From: Paludibacter sp.
GTDB lineage: Bacteria > Bacteroidota > Bacteroidia > Bacteroidales > Paludibacteraceae
Direction of reading: 5' to 3'
NCBI GenBank assembly: GCA_028710415.1
Contig: JAQTUE010000038.1
Coordinates: 1 to 40,157, forward strand
Length of the DNA stretch: 40,157 bases
Below are positions 8,311 through 17,665 of this stretch, in pieces. The translations under genes and the position numbers were made by a program. Within the stretch, counting starts at the first letter, position 1. The number at the start of each line of letters is the position of its first letter. The notes below the pieces were generated by a model. It was not told the origin of the DNA. It saw nothing but the letters and a program-made list of their open reading frames with translations, and did no database searches.

Positions 8311-9277
8311 TGTAGATGTTTGATTTAAAATGTGATAAATTATTCCCAATCCATTCTATGGTTTCGGTTAGTCCGCTAACCAATGAGTAATTTGGTGTCC
8401 AGAGTGTATTCGCTTTGATTTTTGCATTGTCGCAAAACAGTCTTTCTACTTCACTTTTACCTGGACGAACACGTTGTTCATCCGAAATAATCTCTATCTT
8501 AGTACCAATCAATTCAGCAATCAGTTGTACAAGGTTTCCAATGGTTATTTCCTCGCTCATTCCAATATTGGTGATTTCACCAAATAATCCATCAGCATTG
8601 GCAATTTCATAAAATCCGTTTGCAGTGTCTTTCACAAAGGTAAGATCACGGGTAGGACTGGTATTGCCCAATTTCAGCGTTTTCTCGCCATTAAGAATCT
8701 GAGAGATAACTGTCGGGATAATAGCTCTTGCCGATTGCCGTGGACCATACGTATTGAAAGGACGCACAATTTTAACCGGTGTGTCGAATGAATTATAGTA
8801 ACTAATAGACAGCTGATCAGCAGCAATCTTGGTTGCTGAATACGGTGACTGGCCAACCATGGGATGTTTTTCATCAATGGGTACATATTGGGCAGTTCCA
8901 TATGTTTCACTGGTTGAAGTAACCATGACCTTTTCAATTCCTAACTGCCGCGCAGATTGCAATACATTGTAGGTGCCATCAATATTGGTTTTAATATAAG
9001 CCTGTGGTGAAACATACGAATAGGGTATTCCAATCAATGCTGCCAAATGGAAAACAGTGTCACAGCCCACCATTGCTGAATAAACCGAATCGTAATCCCG
9101 AATATCGCCGGTAATGATTTCAACCTTGTCTTTTACTAAACTTGTATCCAGCCATCCCCATTTATTCCAGGAATTATAATGAACGAAAGCTTTTACATTG
9201 TACCCTTTTTCTACTAATAGTTCAGTCAGATGTGAACCAATAAATCCACCGGCCCCGGTAACCAGAATATTCTTCAT
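8303..9277 (-). CDS. legB: NAD-dependent sugar-nucleotide 4,6-dehydratase, LegB-like
   Basis: A 324-residue extended SDR protein. The NAD site is VTGAGGFIGSHL, the active site is TSTSETYG with YSATK (Tyr-xxx-Lys), and the Glu after TSTS is typical of 4,6-dehydratases. The stretch HYNSWNKWGWLD near residue 35 closely resembles the YNSxxxWGWLD motif of LegB/PtmB-type dehydratases, which act on UDP- or GDP-GlcNAc to make the 4-keto-6-deoxy sugar of the legionaminic acid route. The other legionaminic genes (aminotransferase, synthase, CMP-transferase) are not in the window, so the end product is uncertain. It is followed, with an 8-base overlap, by a nucleotidyltransferase, and preceded by another SDR gene. 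Confidence 0.8.
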   Translation of the reverse strand: MKNILVTGAGGFIGSHLTELLVEKGYNVKAFVHYNSWNKWGWLDTSLVKDKVEIITGDIRDYDSVYSAMVGCDTVFHLAALIGIPYSYVSPQAYIKTNIDGTYNVLQSARQLGIEKVMVTSTSETYGTAQYVPIDEKHPMVGQSPYSATKIAADQLSISYYNSFDTPVKIVRPFNTYGPRQSARAIIPTVISQILNGEKTLKLGNTSPTRDLTFVKDTANGFYEIANADGLFGEITNIGMSEEITIGNLVQLIAELIGTKIEIISDEQRVRPGKSEVERLFCDNAKIKANTLWTPNYSLVSGLTETIEWIGNNLSHFKSNIYNV

Positions 9278-9321
9278 TATCTTGTATGTTTTGCGTTAGT
9301 TTTGTTTGATGGTAGTACGAA

Positions 9322-10161
9322 TCAGAGCATCATTTTTAATCCTTCGATGATATCAATTTTAGGTGCCCAATTCAATTCTGATTTTATCTTGCTGATGTCA
9401 GCAATGGTATCCATGACTTCATTTGGACGGATTTCGTTTTTACACTGATAGGCTATTTCCGTATTGAACATCGCCCGGACAATATCAATAATTTCTTTTA
9501 CAGAATAACTGACTCCCGTTCCCAGGTTATAAGTTTGCAATTTCGCTGTATTCTGTGATTCAATTGCTGCACACACGGCCTCAACGATATCCTGCACATG
9601 AATATAGTCTCTTTTGGGGCGGTCATCTTTTATGATAATGCTCCCTTTTTTTGCCTGTTGTATAATGGTAGGAATTAAAAAATCAGGATTCTGCCCTTTC
9701 CCGTAGATATTAAAGGGACGGAAAACAGTAACAGGAACTTTAAAATCCCGGTTATATCCCTGACACAGGCTCTCACAAATCACTTTGGTTTGTGCATACG
9801 GATTGAAAGCCTGTATTGGGTGATTCTCATCAACGGGTTGATATTGCGGATTTCCGTATATATACGAACTAAAAAAGATCATTTTTGCCTGGTTTAACCT
9901 GCAAAGTTCCAACATATTCAGAGTGCTTAAATAATTGGATTCATAGAACTTCTTAGGTTCTTCGTAGGAAGCCGGAACAAATGACAGATTTGCTAAATGA
10001 ATAATTGTATCAATTCCGATTATGTGTTTTACCTGTTCCCAGTCACAAATATCACATCCATTTGAAATGTCCAGTAAAATTAATTCATGTGTAGCGTGCT
10101 TTAATCTTTCCAGCAAGTACTTACCTATGAAACCTGAGAATCCGGTTATTAAAATCTTCAT
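9322..10161 (-). CDS. NAD-dependent epimerase/dehydratase (SDR)
   Basis: A 279-residue extended SDR enzyme acting on a nucleotide sugar in the cytoplasm. It has the Rossmann glycine motif ITGFSGFIGKYLLERL, the catalytic segment FFSSYIYG and YAQTK, and the substrate-side motifs RPFNIYGKGQ and KRDYIHVQDIVEA. It is shorter than typical GalE (about 330) because the N-terminal half has short loops. It is the first gene of the minus-strand operon, 44 bases before the LegB-like gene, with a -7 box 26 bases upstream of its ATG. It may be a 4-epimerase or a 4-ketoreductase completing the product of the neighbouring dehydratase. Confidence 0.82.
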   Translation of the reverse strand: MKILITGFSGFIGKYLLERLKHATHELILLDISNGCDICDWEQVKHIIGIDTIIHLANLSFVPASYEEPKKFYESNYLSTLNMLELCRLNQAKMIFFSSYIYGNPQYQPVDENHPIQAFNPYAQTKVICESLCQGYNRDFKVPVTVFRPFNIYGKGQNPDFLIPTIIQQAKKGSIIIKDDRPKRDYIHVQDIVEAVCAAIESQNTAKLQTYNLGTGVSYSVKEIIDIVRAMFNTEIAYQCKNEIRPNEVMDTIADISKIKSELNWAPKIDIIEGLKMML

Positions 10162-10186
10162 TCTTGATATTCAAATTTTTGAGCAT

Positions 10187-10194
10187 CAAAGATA
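10187..10194 (-). promoter_or_regulatory. Bacteroidetes -7 box for the SDR operon
   Basis: On the minus strand these bases read TATCTTTG, matching TAnnTTTG. A TTTA (minus strand) lies 19 bases upstream at 10214-10217, close to the -33 TTTG. The predicted transcript starts near 10180, just before the ATG at 10161. Confidence 0.55.
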
Positions 10195-10385
10195 CAACAT
10201 TCTTTTTAAAGTTTAAAAAAGAATCTAAATTTGTCAATGCAATAATCAATTTTACCGATTGAATCTACATGAATAATATAAGGATAAAAAGTAAGTAATT
10301 AATTTTCTCATATCTTTATTTTCGTTTTTATTGTTATTTCATCCCATGATTTCAATGACCCTAAGGGTAAATCAAAAGGAATACT

Positions 10386-10393
10386 TACTTTTG
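10386..10393 (+). promoter_or_regulatory. Bacteroidetes -7 box for the GT4 gene
   Basis: These bases read TACTTTTG, matching TAnnTTTG, and lie 27 bases before the chosen ATG at 10421. No TTTG is present at the expected -33 position. Instead a small palindrome, ACCCTAAGGGT (10358-10368), lies there and could be an operator. Confidence 0.5.
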
Positions 10394-10420
10394 TAACTCA
10401 AAACAAAAAGAATATTGTTC

Positions 10421-11509
10421 ATGGAAACTAAGACACGCATCATTTATATAAAGCCAGCAAACTCGTCGTTTATTCGGGGTGATCAACAAATTTTAGAAAA
10501 AAGGTACGAAGTGAAAGCTTTCCTGATGGACCAAAACATCAATAAATTGGTGTATGGTTGGAAGCTTACATTACTATTCTTCTATCTGTTATCGACAATG
10601 TTTCGAAAAGATGTCATTTTTGTGTCCTGGTTTGCCGACTACCATTCTGCCCTTATGGCCTTTGTGGCAAAGCTGACTCATAAGAAATCAGTTATCTTTA
10701 TTGGAGGACAGGAAGCAGTATCCTATCCTGAATTAAAAAAAGGGGTATACCGAAAAAAAATCAGGGGTTTGTGTGTAAAATACGCTTTAAGAAATACCAG
10801 TTTAATTATATCCAATCACAAATCGTTGATATATCACGAAAACAGGTATTATAACTCCGATAATCCGCATATTGATGGTATTCAACATTATGTGTCAAAT
10901 TTGAAAACTCCGGTGGAGATTCTGTATAATGGCATTAATACAGGCTTGTTTAAACGGGATGAATTGATTGCTAAACAGGATAACATGGTCCTAACGGTGG
11001 GTACCATGAGCCAGGTTGGTGATTTTTACAACAAAGGGTTTGATTTGTTTATCCAGGTTGCAAAGCGAAACAAAGAAATAGATTTTGTATTAATAGGCCT
11101 GAATCCAAACTATCTGGAATGGACGGAAGAAAATTACAAGGTTTCTGATATTCCGAACCTGCAAATCATACCCTCCTTTTGTCCACAGGAAATATTAAAT
11201 CAAAAATACAACCAGGCAAAAGTATTTGTGCAGGCCTCCATTACCGAGGGAATGCCAAATACACTGAGCGAAGCCATGTTGCTGGAATGCATACCTGTGG
11301 GGTCGAATGTGAACGGTATACCGGATGCTATCGGGGATACTGGAATCATCGTAAAAAAACGATTGGCAGAAGACTTGGAAAAAGCGATGCTTGAAGCGTT
11401 AGCTTTAAATACCGGAAAAGCTGCACGTCAAAGGGTACTGGATTTATTCTCGTTTAACCTGCGGGAGGAAAAGCTCCTTAAAATTACAGAACAGTTGATT
11501 CGTACTTAA
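10421..11509 (+). CDS. glycosyltransferase family 4 (GT-B)
   Basis: A 362-residue GT-B glycosyltransferase. The C-terminal donor-binding half holds LTVGTMSQVGDFYNKGFDLFI and the retaining GT4 signature EGMPNTLSEAMLLE, whose two glutamates form the E-x7-E motif. The N-terminal half holds VSWFADYHSALMAFVA and FIGGQEAV, typical of the acceptor domain. A TTG six bases upstream is in frame, but the ATG at 10421 is the better start. The gene has its own promoter and is convergent with the flippase gene. It probably builds the same surface glycan as the flanking genes. Confidence 0.82.
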   Translation: METKTRIIYIKPANSSFIRGDQQILEKRYEVKAFLMDQNINKLVYGWKLTLLFFYLLSTMFRKDVIFVSWFADYHSALMAFVAKLTHKKSVIFIGGQEAVSYPELKKGVYRKKIRGLCVKYALRNTSLIISNHKSLIYHENRYYNSDNPHIDGIQHYVSNLKTPVEILYNGINTGLFKRDELIAKQDNMVLTVGTMSQVGDFYNKGFDLFIQVAKRNKEIDFVLIGLNPNYLEWTEENYKVSDIPNLQIIPSFCPQEILNQKYNQAKVFVQASITEGMPNTLSEAMLLECIPVGSNVNGIPDAIGDTGIIVKKRLAEDLEKAMLEALALNTGKAARQRVLDLFSFNLREEKLLKITEQLIRT

Positions 11510-11576
11510 TAAAGGAAATTTTCCAGGGTAATTTGCTGTTTCAGGATTGAAAAGACATCCATTCAGTTCTTACTTT

Positions 11577-13046
11577 TCAGTGACGTTTTTTTAATGAAAC
11601 GATGACCGATTTCACATTATCACCTACAATTCCATACACCTGACCAAATAGCTTAGGTTGAGTAGTTTTGATAATCATCACATAAACCAGGGTTACCAGT
11701 ATCAACTGTCCCGAAAGCAATAAAAGTGGCTGGGTAATAATCAACGACAAAGAAAAAGCAAGGACAGCCAGGATAGAACCAATGAAGATATTGGGTAAAA
11801 GATCAAATAACTGATGTTTAATTGTTATATGGATATCCTTTTTAATGTAGTAGGTTGAAATCAGGTAGGATATTGAACAGGACAGTACATATCCAAGAAG
11901 CAGTCCTATGATTCCGAAACTGAAACTACAAAGTACAGAAAGGATAATTAAACTTTTCTTTATTATTTCAATGCGAAAAGTGGTTTTTGATTTTCCACGG
12001 GCATTCAACGCATTCATGTTTAATACATAGAATGGAGTAAACAATGATGCCAGGCAAAGCATTTGAAAATAGGGGACCGAAGGAAGCCACTTTGCAGAAA
12101 GCAACACATAGATAAATGGATTGGCTATGGCAATTAATATCAGCATGATCGGGAAGGAGACAATGGATGTTTTCTTAACCACTTCCCTGAAGATCCGTAT
12201 TAATCTATCATTATCATTCTGTACTTGAGTAAATAATGTATAGGTGCTGCTGAGCAATATCTGTTGAAAACTATAGTTGAAAGTCTCACTCAGTTTATTG
12301 GATTGGGAATAAAAACCTACTTGTTTGACCGGATAAAAGCGGCTCAGCAGTAAAACGTACAAGTTATTAAACACAACGTTCAGAACGGATGTGCCCAGTA
12401 AGTTGACGCTGAATTTCCAGAAATCACGGATTACCTGGAATGAGAATAACCATTTAGGCCTCCATTTAATAGAAAAATGGAACAATACCATCCTGAAAAA
12501 ATGATAGGATAGCTGTTGTACTACCAATGACCAGATTCCCAGGTGCATAAAAGCAAAAGCAATTCCAAAAATACCGCTCAATGCTGTTGAAATCAGGTTG
12601 ACCTTGGCCACCGTTTTGAAATCCATCACTTTAACCAATTGTGTGAATGGAACCAGATAGAATGCATTAAATAAAATTGCCAAAAATATGATCCTGCCTA
12701 TAATCACTAATTTCGGTTGAACAAAAAAGGTTGCAATCAGAGGGGTGCATGCAAAAAGGATCAGGTAGAGCAGGAGGGAGGTGAAGATGTTGAAATAGAA
12801 GATAGTATTGTAATCTGTTTCGTTAGCATCCTGTTTCCGTATCAGTGCCTGGCCAAATCCACTTTCAACCAGCACATAGGAAAGTGCAGAGAAAATGGAT
12901 ACCATTCCTAATAATCCAAAATCCGTTGGATTCAGCAAACGGGCTAATATTAAACCAATAACAAACTGTACAACCTGTTGCCCTAATCTGTCAACGGAAC
13001 TCCAGGCCAGTGCACCCAGCATTTTTTGCTTTAAATTATCACCCAT
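11577..13046 (-). CDS. polysaccharide flippase, Wzx/WzxC-like
   Basis: A 489-residue integral inner-membrane protein with about 12-14 hydrophobic segments. The N-terminal pattern ALAWSSVDRLGQQVVQFVIGLILARLLNPTDFGLLGM is characteristic of MOP-superfamily lipopolysaccharide translocases (Polysacc_synt/WzxC). Such proteins flip undecaprenyl-linked oligosaccharides to the periplasmic face. It lies 47 bases downstream of yitT on the same strand, and convergent to a GT4 gene. Linkage to leuS and yitT is unexpected, but the role fits the polysaccharide genes to the left. Confidence 0.87.
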   Translation of the reverse strand: MGDNLKQKMLGALAWSSVDRLGQQVVQFVIGLILARLLNPTDFGLLGMVSIFSALSYVLVESGFGQALIRKQDANETDYNTIFYFNIFTSLLLYLILFACTPLIATFFVQPKLVIIGRIIFLAILFNAFYLVPFTQLVKVMDFKTVAKVNLISTALSGIFGIAFAFMHLGIWSLVVQQLSYHFFRMVLFHFSIKWRPKWLFSFQVIRDFWKFSVNLLGTSVLNVVFNNLYVLLLSRFYPVKQVGFYSQSNKLSETFNYSFQQILLSSTYTLFTQVQNDNDRLIRIFREVVKKTSIVSFPIMLILIAIANPFIYVLLSAKWLPSVPYFQMLCLASLFTPFYVLNMNALNARGKSKTTFRIEIIKKSLIILSVLCSFSFGIIGLLLGYVLSCSISYLISTYYIKKDIHITIKHQLFDLLPNIFIGSILAVLAFSLSLIITQPLLLLSGQLILVTLVYVMIIKTTQPKLFGQVYGIVGDNVKSVIVSLKKRH

Positions 13047-13093
13047 TTTTATTGAAAGATATTGATAGAATTGAGAGAATAAATTTACAATTA

Positions 13094-13978
13094 TTACTTA
13101 CCTTTAATGACATCGAACCCTTCCCCATAAACACCAATAACCGAAGATTGCGAGATAAAGGCATTTGGATCAATGTCTTTCACGATACGGAATATCTTGA
13201 TCGATTCATTCTTGCGGGCAACAACCGTGATCACTTTTACAGATTCTTTCGAGTACCAGCCCATCCCATCTAATATAGTAACACCCCGGTGCAAATCTAT
13301 ATTTATTCTCGTTGAAATTTGCTCATATTCCTTCGAAAAGATAAAAAACTGAACCGATTGCCGGACTCCACTTATGACCATATCCACAGCCACTGTTGAA
13401 ATAGCCATGGTGGTCAGGCCATAGACGATTTTCTCCAGGCTACCAAAATCGAATAAGTAAGAGGAACAGATAATAAATACATCACAGTAAAGCAGTACCC
13501 TGCCGAGTGTGATGTTGCGATACTTATTCACCACTTTTGCGATAATATCAGTACCACCTGAACTACCATTAGCCAGAAATACAATGCCAATTCCTGCTCC
13601 GGAGAGCAAACCTCCGATGACACACGCCATAAAATTGTCCTCTGCACCCACAAAAGTGCCCGGGACTGCTTGTGGCAACCCTGCAAAGAATAAGGTCAAA
13701 ACAGCTACTCCATATATGGTTCGAAGGCTAAATGCCCACCCAACTGTTCGTACAGCTATAACAAGTAATACAAAGTTAATTGAAAAATAGGTGACGAAAA
13801 TTGGAATTTTAGTAGCATAAAACAAAATTGCCCCGATACCGGTAACACCTCCTCCCGTAATTAAATGCGGGAGCAGGAAGCCCTTCCATGCAGCACTATA
13901 CATTAATAAACCAAAAGCAATAACGATGTATTCCCTGATGGAAATCCAGGTGTCTTTGGTAATTGATTTCAGATTCAT
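13094..13978 (-). CDS. YitT family membrane protein (DUF161/DUF2179)
   Basis: A 294-residue protein with five to six predicted membrane segments in the first 190 residues. These include the family-typical glycine-rich stretches LITGGGVTGIGAI and FLANGSSGGTDIIA. A soluble C-terminal DUF2179 domain begins with GVTILDGMGWYSKESVKVI and ends in ISQSSVIGVYGEGFD. The biochemical function of YitT proteins is not settled. It sits 30 bases after leuS and 47 bases before the flippase gene on the same strand, so the three may be one transcript. Confidence 0.88.
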   Translation of the reverse strand: MNLKSITKDTWISIREYIVIAFGLLMYSAAWKGFLLPHLITGGGVTGIGAILFYATKIPIFVTYFSINFVLLVIAVRTVGWAFSLRTIYGVAVLTLFFAGLPQAVPGTFVGAEDNFMACVIGGLLSGAGIGIVFLANGSSGGTDIIAKVVNKYRNITLGRVLLYCDVFIICSSYLFDFGSLEKIVYGLTTMAISTVAVDMVISGVRQSVQFFIFSKEYEQISTRINIDLHRGVTILDGMGWYSKESVKVITVVARKNESIKIFRIVKDIDPNAFISQSSVIGVYGEGFDVIKGK

Positions 13979-14008
13979 TTTAGTTTGTTCGGTTGGTTCA
14001 AAATAAGA

Positions 14009-16765
14009 TTATAAAACGATATTTACTATTTTGCCGGAAACAACAATGATTTTCTTAGGAATTTTACCTTCCAGGTACTTTGCTGTCATTTCATTTACCA
14101 TAGCTGTTTTCTCAACATCTTCCCGACTCATATCGGCAGGAAGTTCAATGGTGAAACGCACTTTACCATTGAAAGATATCGGATAGTTGAAAGATGATTC
14201 TTTCAGATACTCCTCATTGCAAACCGGGAATACAGCATCACAGACTGTTTCAGGATTCCCGAGTGCATGATACAATTCTTCTGCAACATGCGGTGCAAAA
14301 GGTGCTAATAATATAACCAGAGGCTCCAGGATGGGTTTTTTACTGCATTTTAAAGTAAAGAGTTCATTGACGCAGATCATAAATGCAGATACCGAAGTGT
14401 TATAGGAGAAGTTTTCGATGTCATATGTGATTTTCTTGATCGTCTTATGCAATACTTTCAGCTCATCAGCAGTCGGTTTATCCTCTGTTACCAGTAATGT
14501 ATCTTCTTTGTAGAATAAGCTCCACAGGCGTTTTAAAAAACGGTGTACTCCATCGATTCCATTGGTATCCCAGGGCTTGGATTGCTCCAATGGTCCAAGG
14601 AACATTTCATATAACCGTAAAGTGTCTGCACCATATTTCTCTACGATATCATCCGGATTCACAACGTTGTACATTGATTTTGACATCTTCTCAACTGCCC
14701 AACCACAATGATATTTACCATCTTCGAGTATGAACTCGGCGTTGTTGTATTCAGGATTCCAGCTTTTAAACCGTTCGATATCCAGGATATCATTTGATAC
14801 AATATTTACATCGACATGAATCGGTGTCGTATCGTATTCATTCCTGAGATTCAGAGAAACAAAAGTATTTGAGTTTTTAATGCGGTATACAAAATTACTT
14901 CGTCCCTGTATCATTCCCTGGTTAATCAACTTCTTAAATGGTTCATCCTCACAAACCAAACCCAGGTCGAATAAAAATTTATTCCAGAAACGGCTATAAA
15001 TTAAGTGGCCGGTGGCATGTTCTGTACCTCCAATGTATAAATCCACATTTCGCCAGTATTGATTTGCTTCCGGACTTACCAATGCTTTATCGTTCTTTGG
15101 ATCCATATAACGCAGATAATAAGCCGATGATCCTGCAAAACCTGGCATGGTGCATAATTCCAATGGAAAATTATCCTCTGTATGCCAGTCCTTGGCACGA
15201 CCCAGAGGTGGTTCACCTTTTTCTGTAGGCAGGAATTTATCTATTTCAGGTAATTCAAGCGGCAACCGGCTTTCGTCCAACATATATGGCATTTCGTCTT
15301 TGTAATAAACAGGAAATGGTTCTCCCCAGTAACGTTGACGGCTGAAAATGGCATCCCGCAACCTGAAGTTTACTTTTAAACGTCCTAACTTATTTTCTGC
15401 AATATATTCTTTCGCTTTTGCAATGGCTTGTTTGACAGTAAGTCCATTCAGGAATCCTGAATTCATCATGATCCCTTCCTTGGCATCCAGGCTTTCTTCG
15501 CTGACATCACAACCTTCAATGAGCGGTATGATTGGCAAGTCAAAATGTTTTGCAAAAGCATAGTCACGGCTGTCATGAGCCGGAACAGCCATAATGGCTC
15601 CGGTTCCATAACCAGCCAACACGTAATCACTGATCCAGATAGGAATTTCTGTTCCGCTTACCGGGTTGATGGCATAGGAGCCTGAGAAGACACCTGTGAC
15701 CCTGCGATCTGCCAGTCGTTCACGTTCTGTACGCTTTTTAGTAGCATCCAGATAGTCTGCTACTTCCAATGCCTGTTCAGACGTCGTAAGTTGTTTTACC
15801 AGATCGCTTTCAGGTGCAAGAACCATAAAGGTAACTCCATAAATGGTATCAGCCCTGGTTGTAAACACTTCGAAATTATTATCCTGCCCTTTTATATTAA
15901 ACTGAAGTTCAGCACCTTCACTTCGCCCAATCCAGTTCTTTTGTGTTTCTGTGAGTGAATCAGTCCATTCTATAGTGTTTAAGCCGTCAAGTAATCGTTG
16001 GGCATAGGCAGAAACACGCAAACTCCACTGACGCATCACCCTTTGTTCAACAGGATAACCTCCGCGTACTGAAAGACCTTCACTTACTTCATCGTTTGCT
16101 AAAACGGTTCCCAAAGCCGGGCACCAGTTTACTTTCAGGTCAGCCAGATAAGCTATGCGGTAGTTGAGTAATATCTCCTGTTGTTCTTTTTCCCCCTTGC
16201 TATTCCATTCCAGAGCCGTAAATTGTAAATCTTCAGTGGAAGCAGCCTGAATTCCTTCTGTTCCGGATGTCTCAAAAGCTTTTACCAATAATTCTATCCG
16301 TTGGGCTTTTTGTAATTTTGTATTGAAATAATGATTGAACATTTGGATAAATGCCCACTGTGTCCAGTGGTAATAATCCGGTTCACAAGTCAGGATTTCA
16401 CGATCCCAATCATAGCAAAATCCTATTTTATCCAATTGTTCCCGGTAGCGGGCGATATTTTTTTTGGTAGTAACAGCTGGATGTTGGCCGGTTTGTATGG
16501 CATACTGTTCTGCAGGTAAACCAAAAGCATCATATCCCATTGGATGAAGTACATTGAACCCCTGCAAGCGTTTGTAGCGGCTAAAAATATCAGATGCAAT
16601 GTAACCTAGTGGATGACCGACATGTAAACCGGCTCCTGAGGGGTAGGGAAACATATCCAAAACATAGAATTTTGGTTTGTTTTTATCAATTCCGGTTTTG
16701 TAAATGTGGTTGTTTTTCCAGTATGCCTGCCATTTCTGTTCTATTTCTCTGAAATTATACTCCAT
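14009..16765 (-). CDS. leuS: leucine--tRNA ligase
   Basis: A 918-residue class I synthetase that charges tRNA-Leu. The HIGH motif is seen as PYPSGAGLHVGH (residues 41-51). The CP1 editing domain shows FTTRADTIYG and AVPAHDSRDYAF, with the Asp that is important for editing. KMSKS is present as VEKMSKSMYNVVNPDD (near residue 692). The C-terminal anticodon domain includes FAPHVAEELY. Relative to shorter bacterial enzymes there is a stretch near residues 155-200 rich in Gln/Glu (AFETSGTEGIQAASTEDLQF), which matches my recollection of Bacteroidetes LeuRS. It is divergent from rex and heads a minus-strand run with yitT and the flippase gene. Confidence 0.97.
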   Translation of the reverse strand: MEYNFREIEQKWQAYWKNNHIYKTGIDKNKPKFYVLDMFPYPSGAGLHVGHPLGYIASDIFSRYKRLQGFNVLHPMGYDAFGLPAEQYAIQTGQHPAVTTKKNIARYREQLDKIGFCYDWDREILTCEPDYYHWTQWAFIQMFNHYFNTKLQKAQRIELLVKAFETSGTEGIQAASTEDLQFTALEWNSKGEKEQQEILLNYRIAYLADLKVNWCPALGTVLANDEVSEGLSVRGGYPVEQRVMRQWSLRVSAYAQRLLDGLNTIEWTDSLTETQKNWIGRSEGAELQFNIKGQDNNFEVFTTRADTIYGVTFMVLAPESDLVKQLTTSEQALEVADYLDATKKRTERERLADRRVTGVFSGSYAINPVSGTEIPIWISDYVLAGYGTGAIMAVPAHDSRDYAFAKHFDLPIIPLIEGCDVSEESLDAKEGIMMNSGFLNGLTVKQAIAKAKEYIAENKLGRLKVNFRLRDAIFSRQRYWGEPFPVYYKDEMPYMLDESRLPLELPEIDKFLPTEKGEPPLGRAKDWHTEDNFPLELCTMPGFAGSSAYYLRYMDPKNDKALVSPEANQYWRNVDLYIGGTEHATGHLIYSRFWNKFLFDLGLVCEDEPFKKLINQGMIQGRSNFVYRIKNSNTFVSLNLRNEYDTTPIHVDVNIVSNDILDIERFKSWNPEYNNAEFILEDGKYHCGWAVEKMSKSMYNVVNPDDIVEKYGADTLRLYEMFLGPLEQSKPWDTNGIDGVHRFLKRLWSLFYKEDTLLVTEDKPTADELKVLHKTIKKITYDIENFSYNTSVSAFMICVNELFTLKCSKKPILEPLVILLAPFAPHVAEELYHALGNPETVCDAVFPVCNEEYLKESSFNYPISFNGKVRFTIELPADMSREDVEKTAMVNEMTAKYLEGKIPKKIIVVSGKIVNIVL

Positions 16766-16831
16766 AATATATTGAAAATAAGTAAATAACTATATTTGTA
16801 ACGCCTTTTTTTACTAATTGAATTAAGAGTG

Positions 16832-16839
16832 CAAAGTTA
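16832..16839 (-). promoter_or_regulatory. Bacteroidetes -7 box for leuS
   Basis: The minus strand reads TAACTTTG, matching TAnnTTTG, about 67 bases upstream of the leuS ATG. No clear -33 TTTG is seen, so support is from the -7 box and position only. Confidence 0.4.
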
Positions 16840-16933
16840 ACCAATTTAGCGGAATAAAAAATTTGCATCTATCTAAAAAACACAATCTATGTTTTTTAAT
16901 GAGTGATCTACACGACAGTTTGAAATAAATGAT

Positions 16934-16941
16934 TATTTTTG
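16934..16941 (+). promoter_or_regulatory. Bacteroidetes -7 box for rex
   Basis: The bases TATTTTTG match TAnnTTTG. With a start about 7 bases downstream, transcription begins near 16948. This rules out the GTG at 16943 as the translation start and favours the ATG at 16964. Confidence 0.55.
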
Positions 16942-16963
16942 CGTGTTAATTAATTTAATCCTG

Positions 16964-17665
16964 ATGAAAATGTCTAATATTCATGCATCTATACATTTTA
17001 AGGTTCCTGAGCCAACATTAAGACGTTTACCCTGGTATCTTGCTTATGCCCAGCTGGTTTTAAAAGAAGGTGAAATGTATTTGTCTTCGACTCAAATCGC
17101 CAAGAATATTGCCGTTGATGCATCTATGGTTGCAAAGGACTTATCCTATGTGAATATCTCCGGACGCACCAGGGTCGGTTATGATGTGAAAGAACTAGTT
17201 GGAATCCTTGAAGCTTTTTTAGGTTTTACTAATTCCCATAAGGCTTTCCTGTTCGGAGTAGGTAGTCTGGGTGGAGCATTAATGCATGATAATGGGTTGG
17301 AACAGTTTGGTCTTGAAATAGTTGCAGGTTTTGACGTGAAATATGAATTGGCCGGTACCAGCATCAACCGTGTTCCTATTCATCACCTCGATCGTTTTGT
17401 GGAACTTCAGCAACAAACAGGAATAAACATTGGTGTATTGACTGTTCCTGTCGATAAAGCCCAAAAGGTCTCTGAGATTATGATAGAAGGTGGAATTCAG
17501 GCAATCTGGAATTTTACTCCATTCCGTATCAGGGTTCCCGAAAATGTAATTGTTCAGAATACTTCCATCTATGCACATTTGGCGGTTATGTTTAATCGCT
17601 TGAATGCTATTAAGGAAGAAGAAAAAATAAGAATACTAAATCAAAAACAACTGAAAGTAAAATGA
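16964..17665 (+). CDS. rex: redox-sensing transcriptional repressor Rex
   Basis: A 233-residue NADH/NAD+-sensing DNA-binding repressor. The N-terminal winged helix (about 10-80) includes KVPEPTLRRLPWYLAYAQLV and the recognition region DASMVAKDLSYVNISGRTRVGYDV. The Rossmann domain begins at AFLFGVGSLGGALM and contains GFDV and GVLTVPVDKAQ. The C-terminal swapped helix is present (VIVQNTSIYAHLAVMFNRL). Rex proteins usually control fermentation and respiration genes. I see no clear Rex operator in front of it. Its stop overlaps the next ATG (ATGA), so it is translated together with the FAH-family gene. Confidence 0.95.
   Translation: MKMSNIHASIHFKVPEPTLRRLPWYLAYAQLVLKEGEMYLSSTQIAKNIAVDASMVAKDLSYVNISGRTRVGYDVKELVGILEAFLGFTNSHKAFLFGVGSLGGALMHDNGLEQFGLEIVAGFDVKYELAGTSINRVPIHHLDRFVELQQQTGINIGVLTVPVDKAQKVSEIMIEGGIQAIWNFTPFRIRVPENVIVQNTSIYAHLAVMFNRLNAIKEEEKIRILNQKQLKVK

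Noticed and set aside
13509..13790. Plus-strand frame opposite yitT
   Set aside because: Antisense shadow of a conserved membrane protein.
16791..16798. TATATTTG as a second plus-strand promoter for rex
   Set aside because: It is over 150 bases from the rex start with no -33 box at 19 bases; the box at 16934 is better placed.
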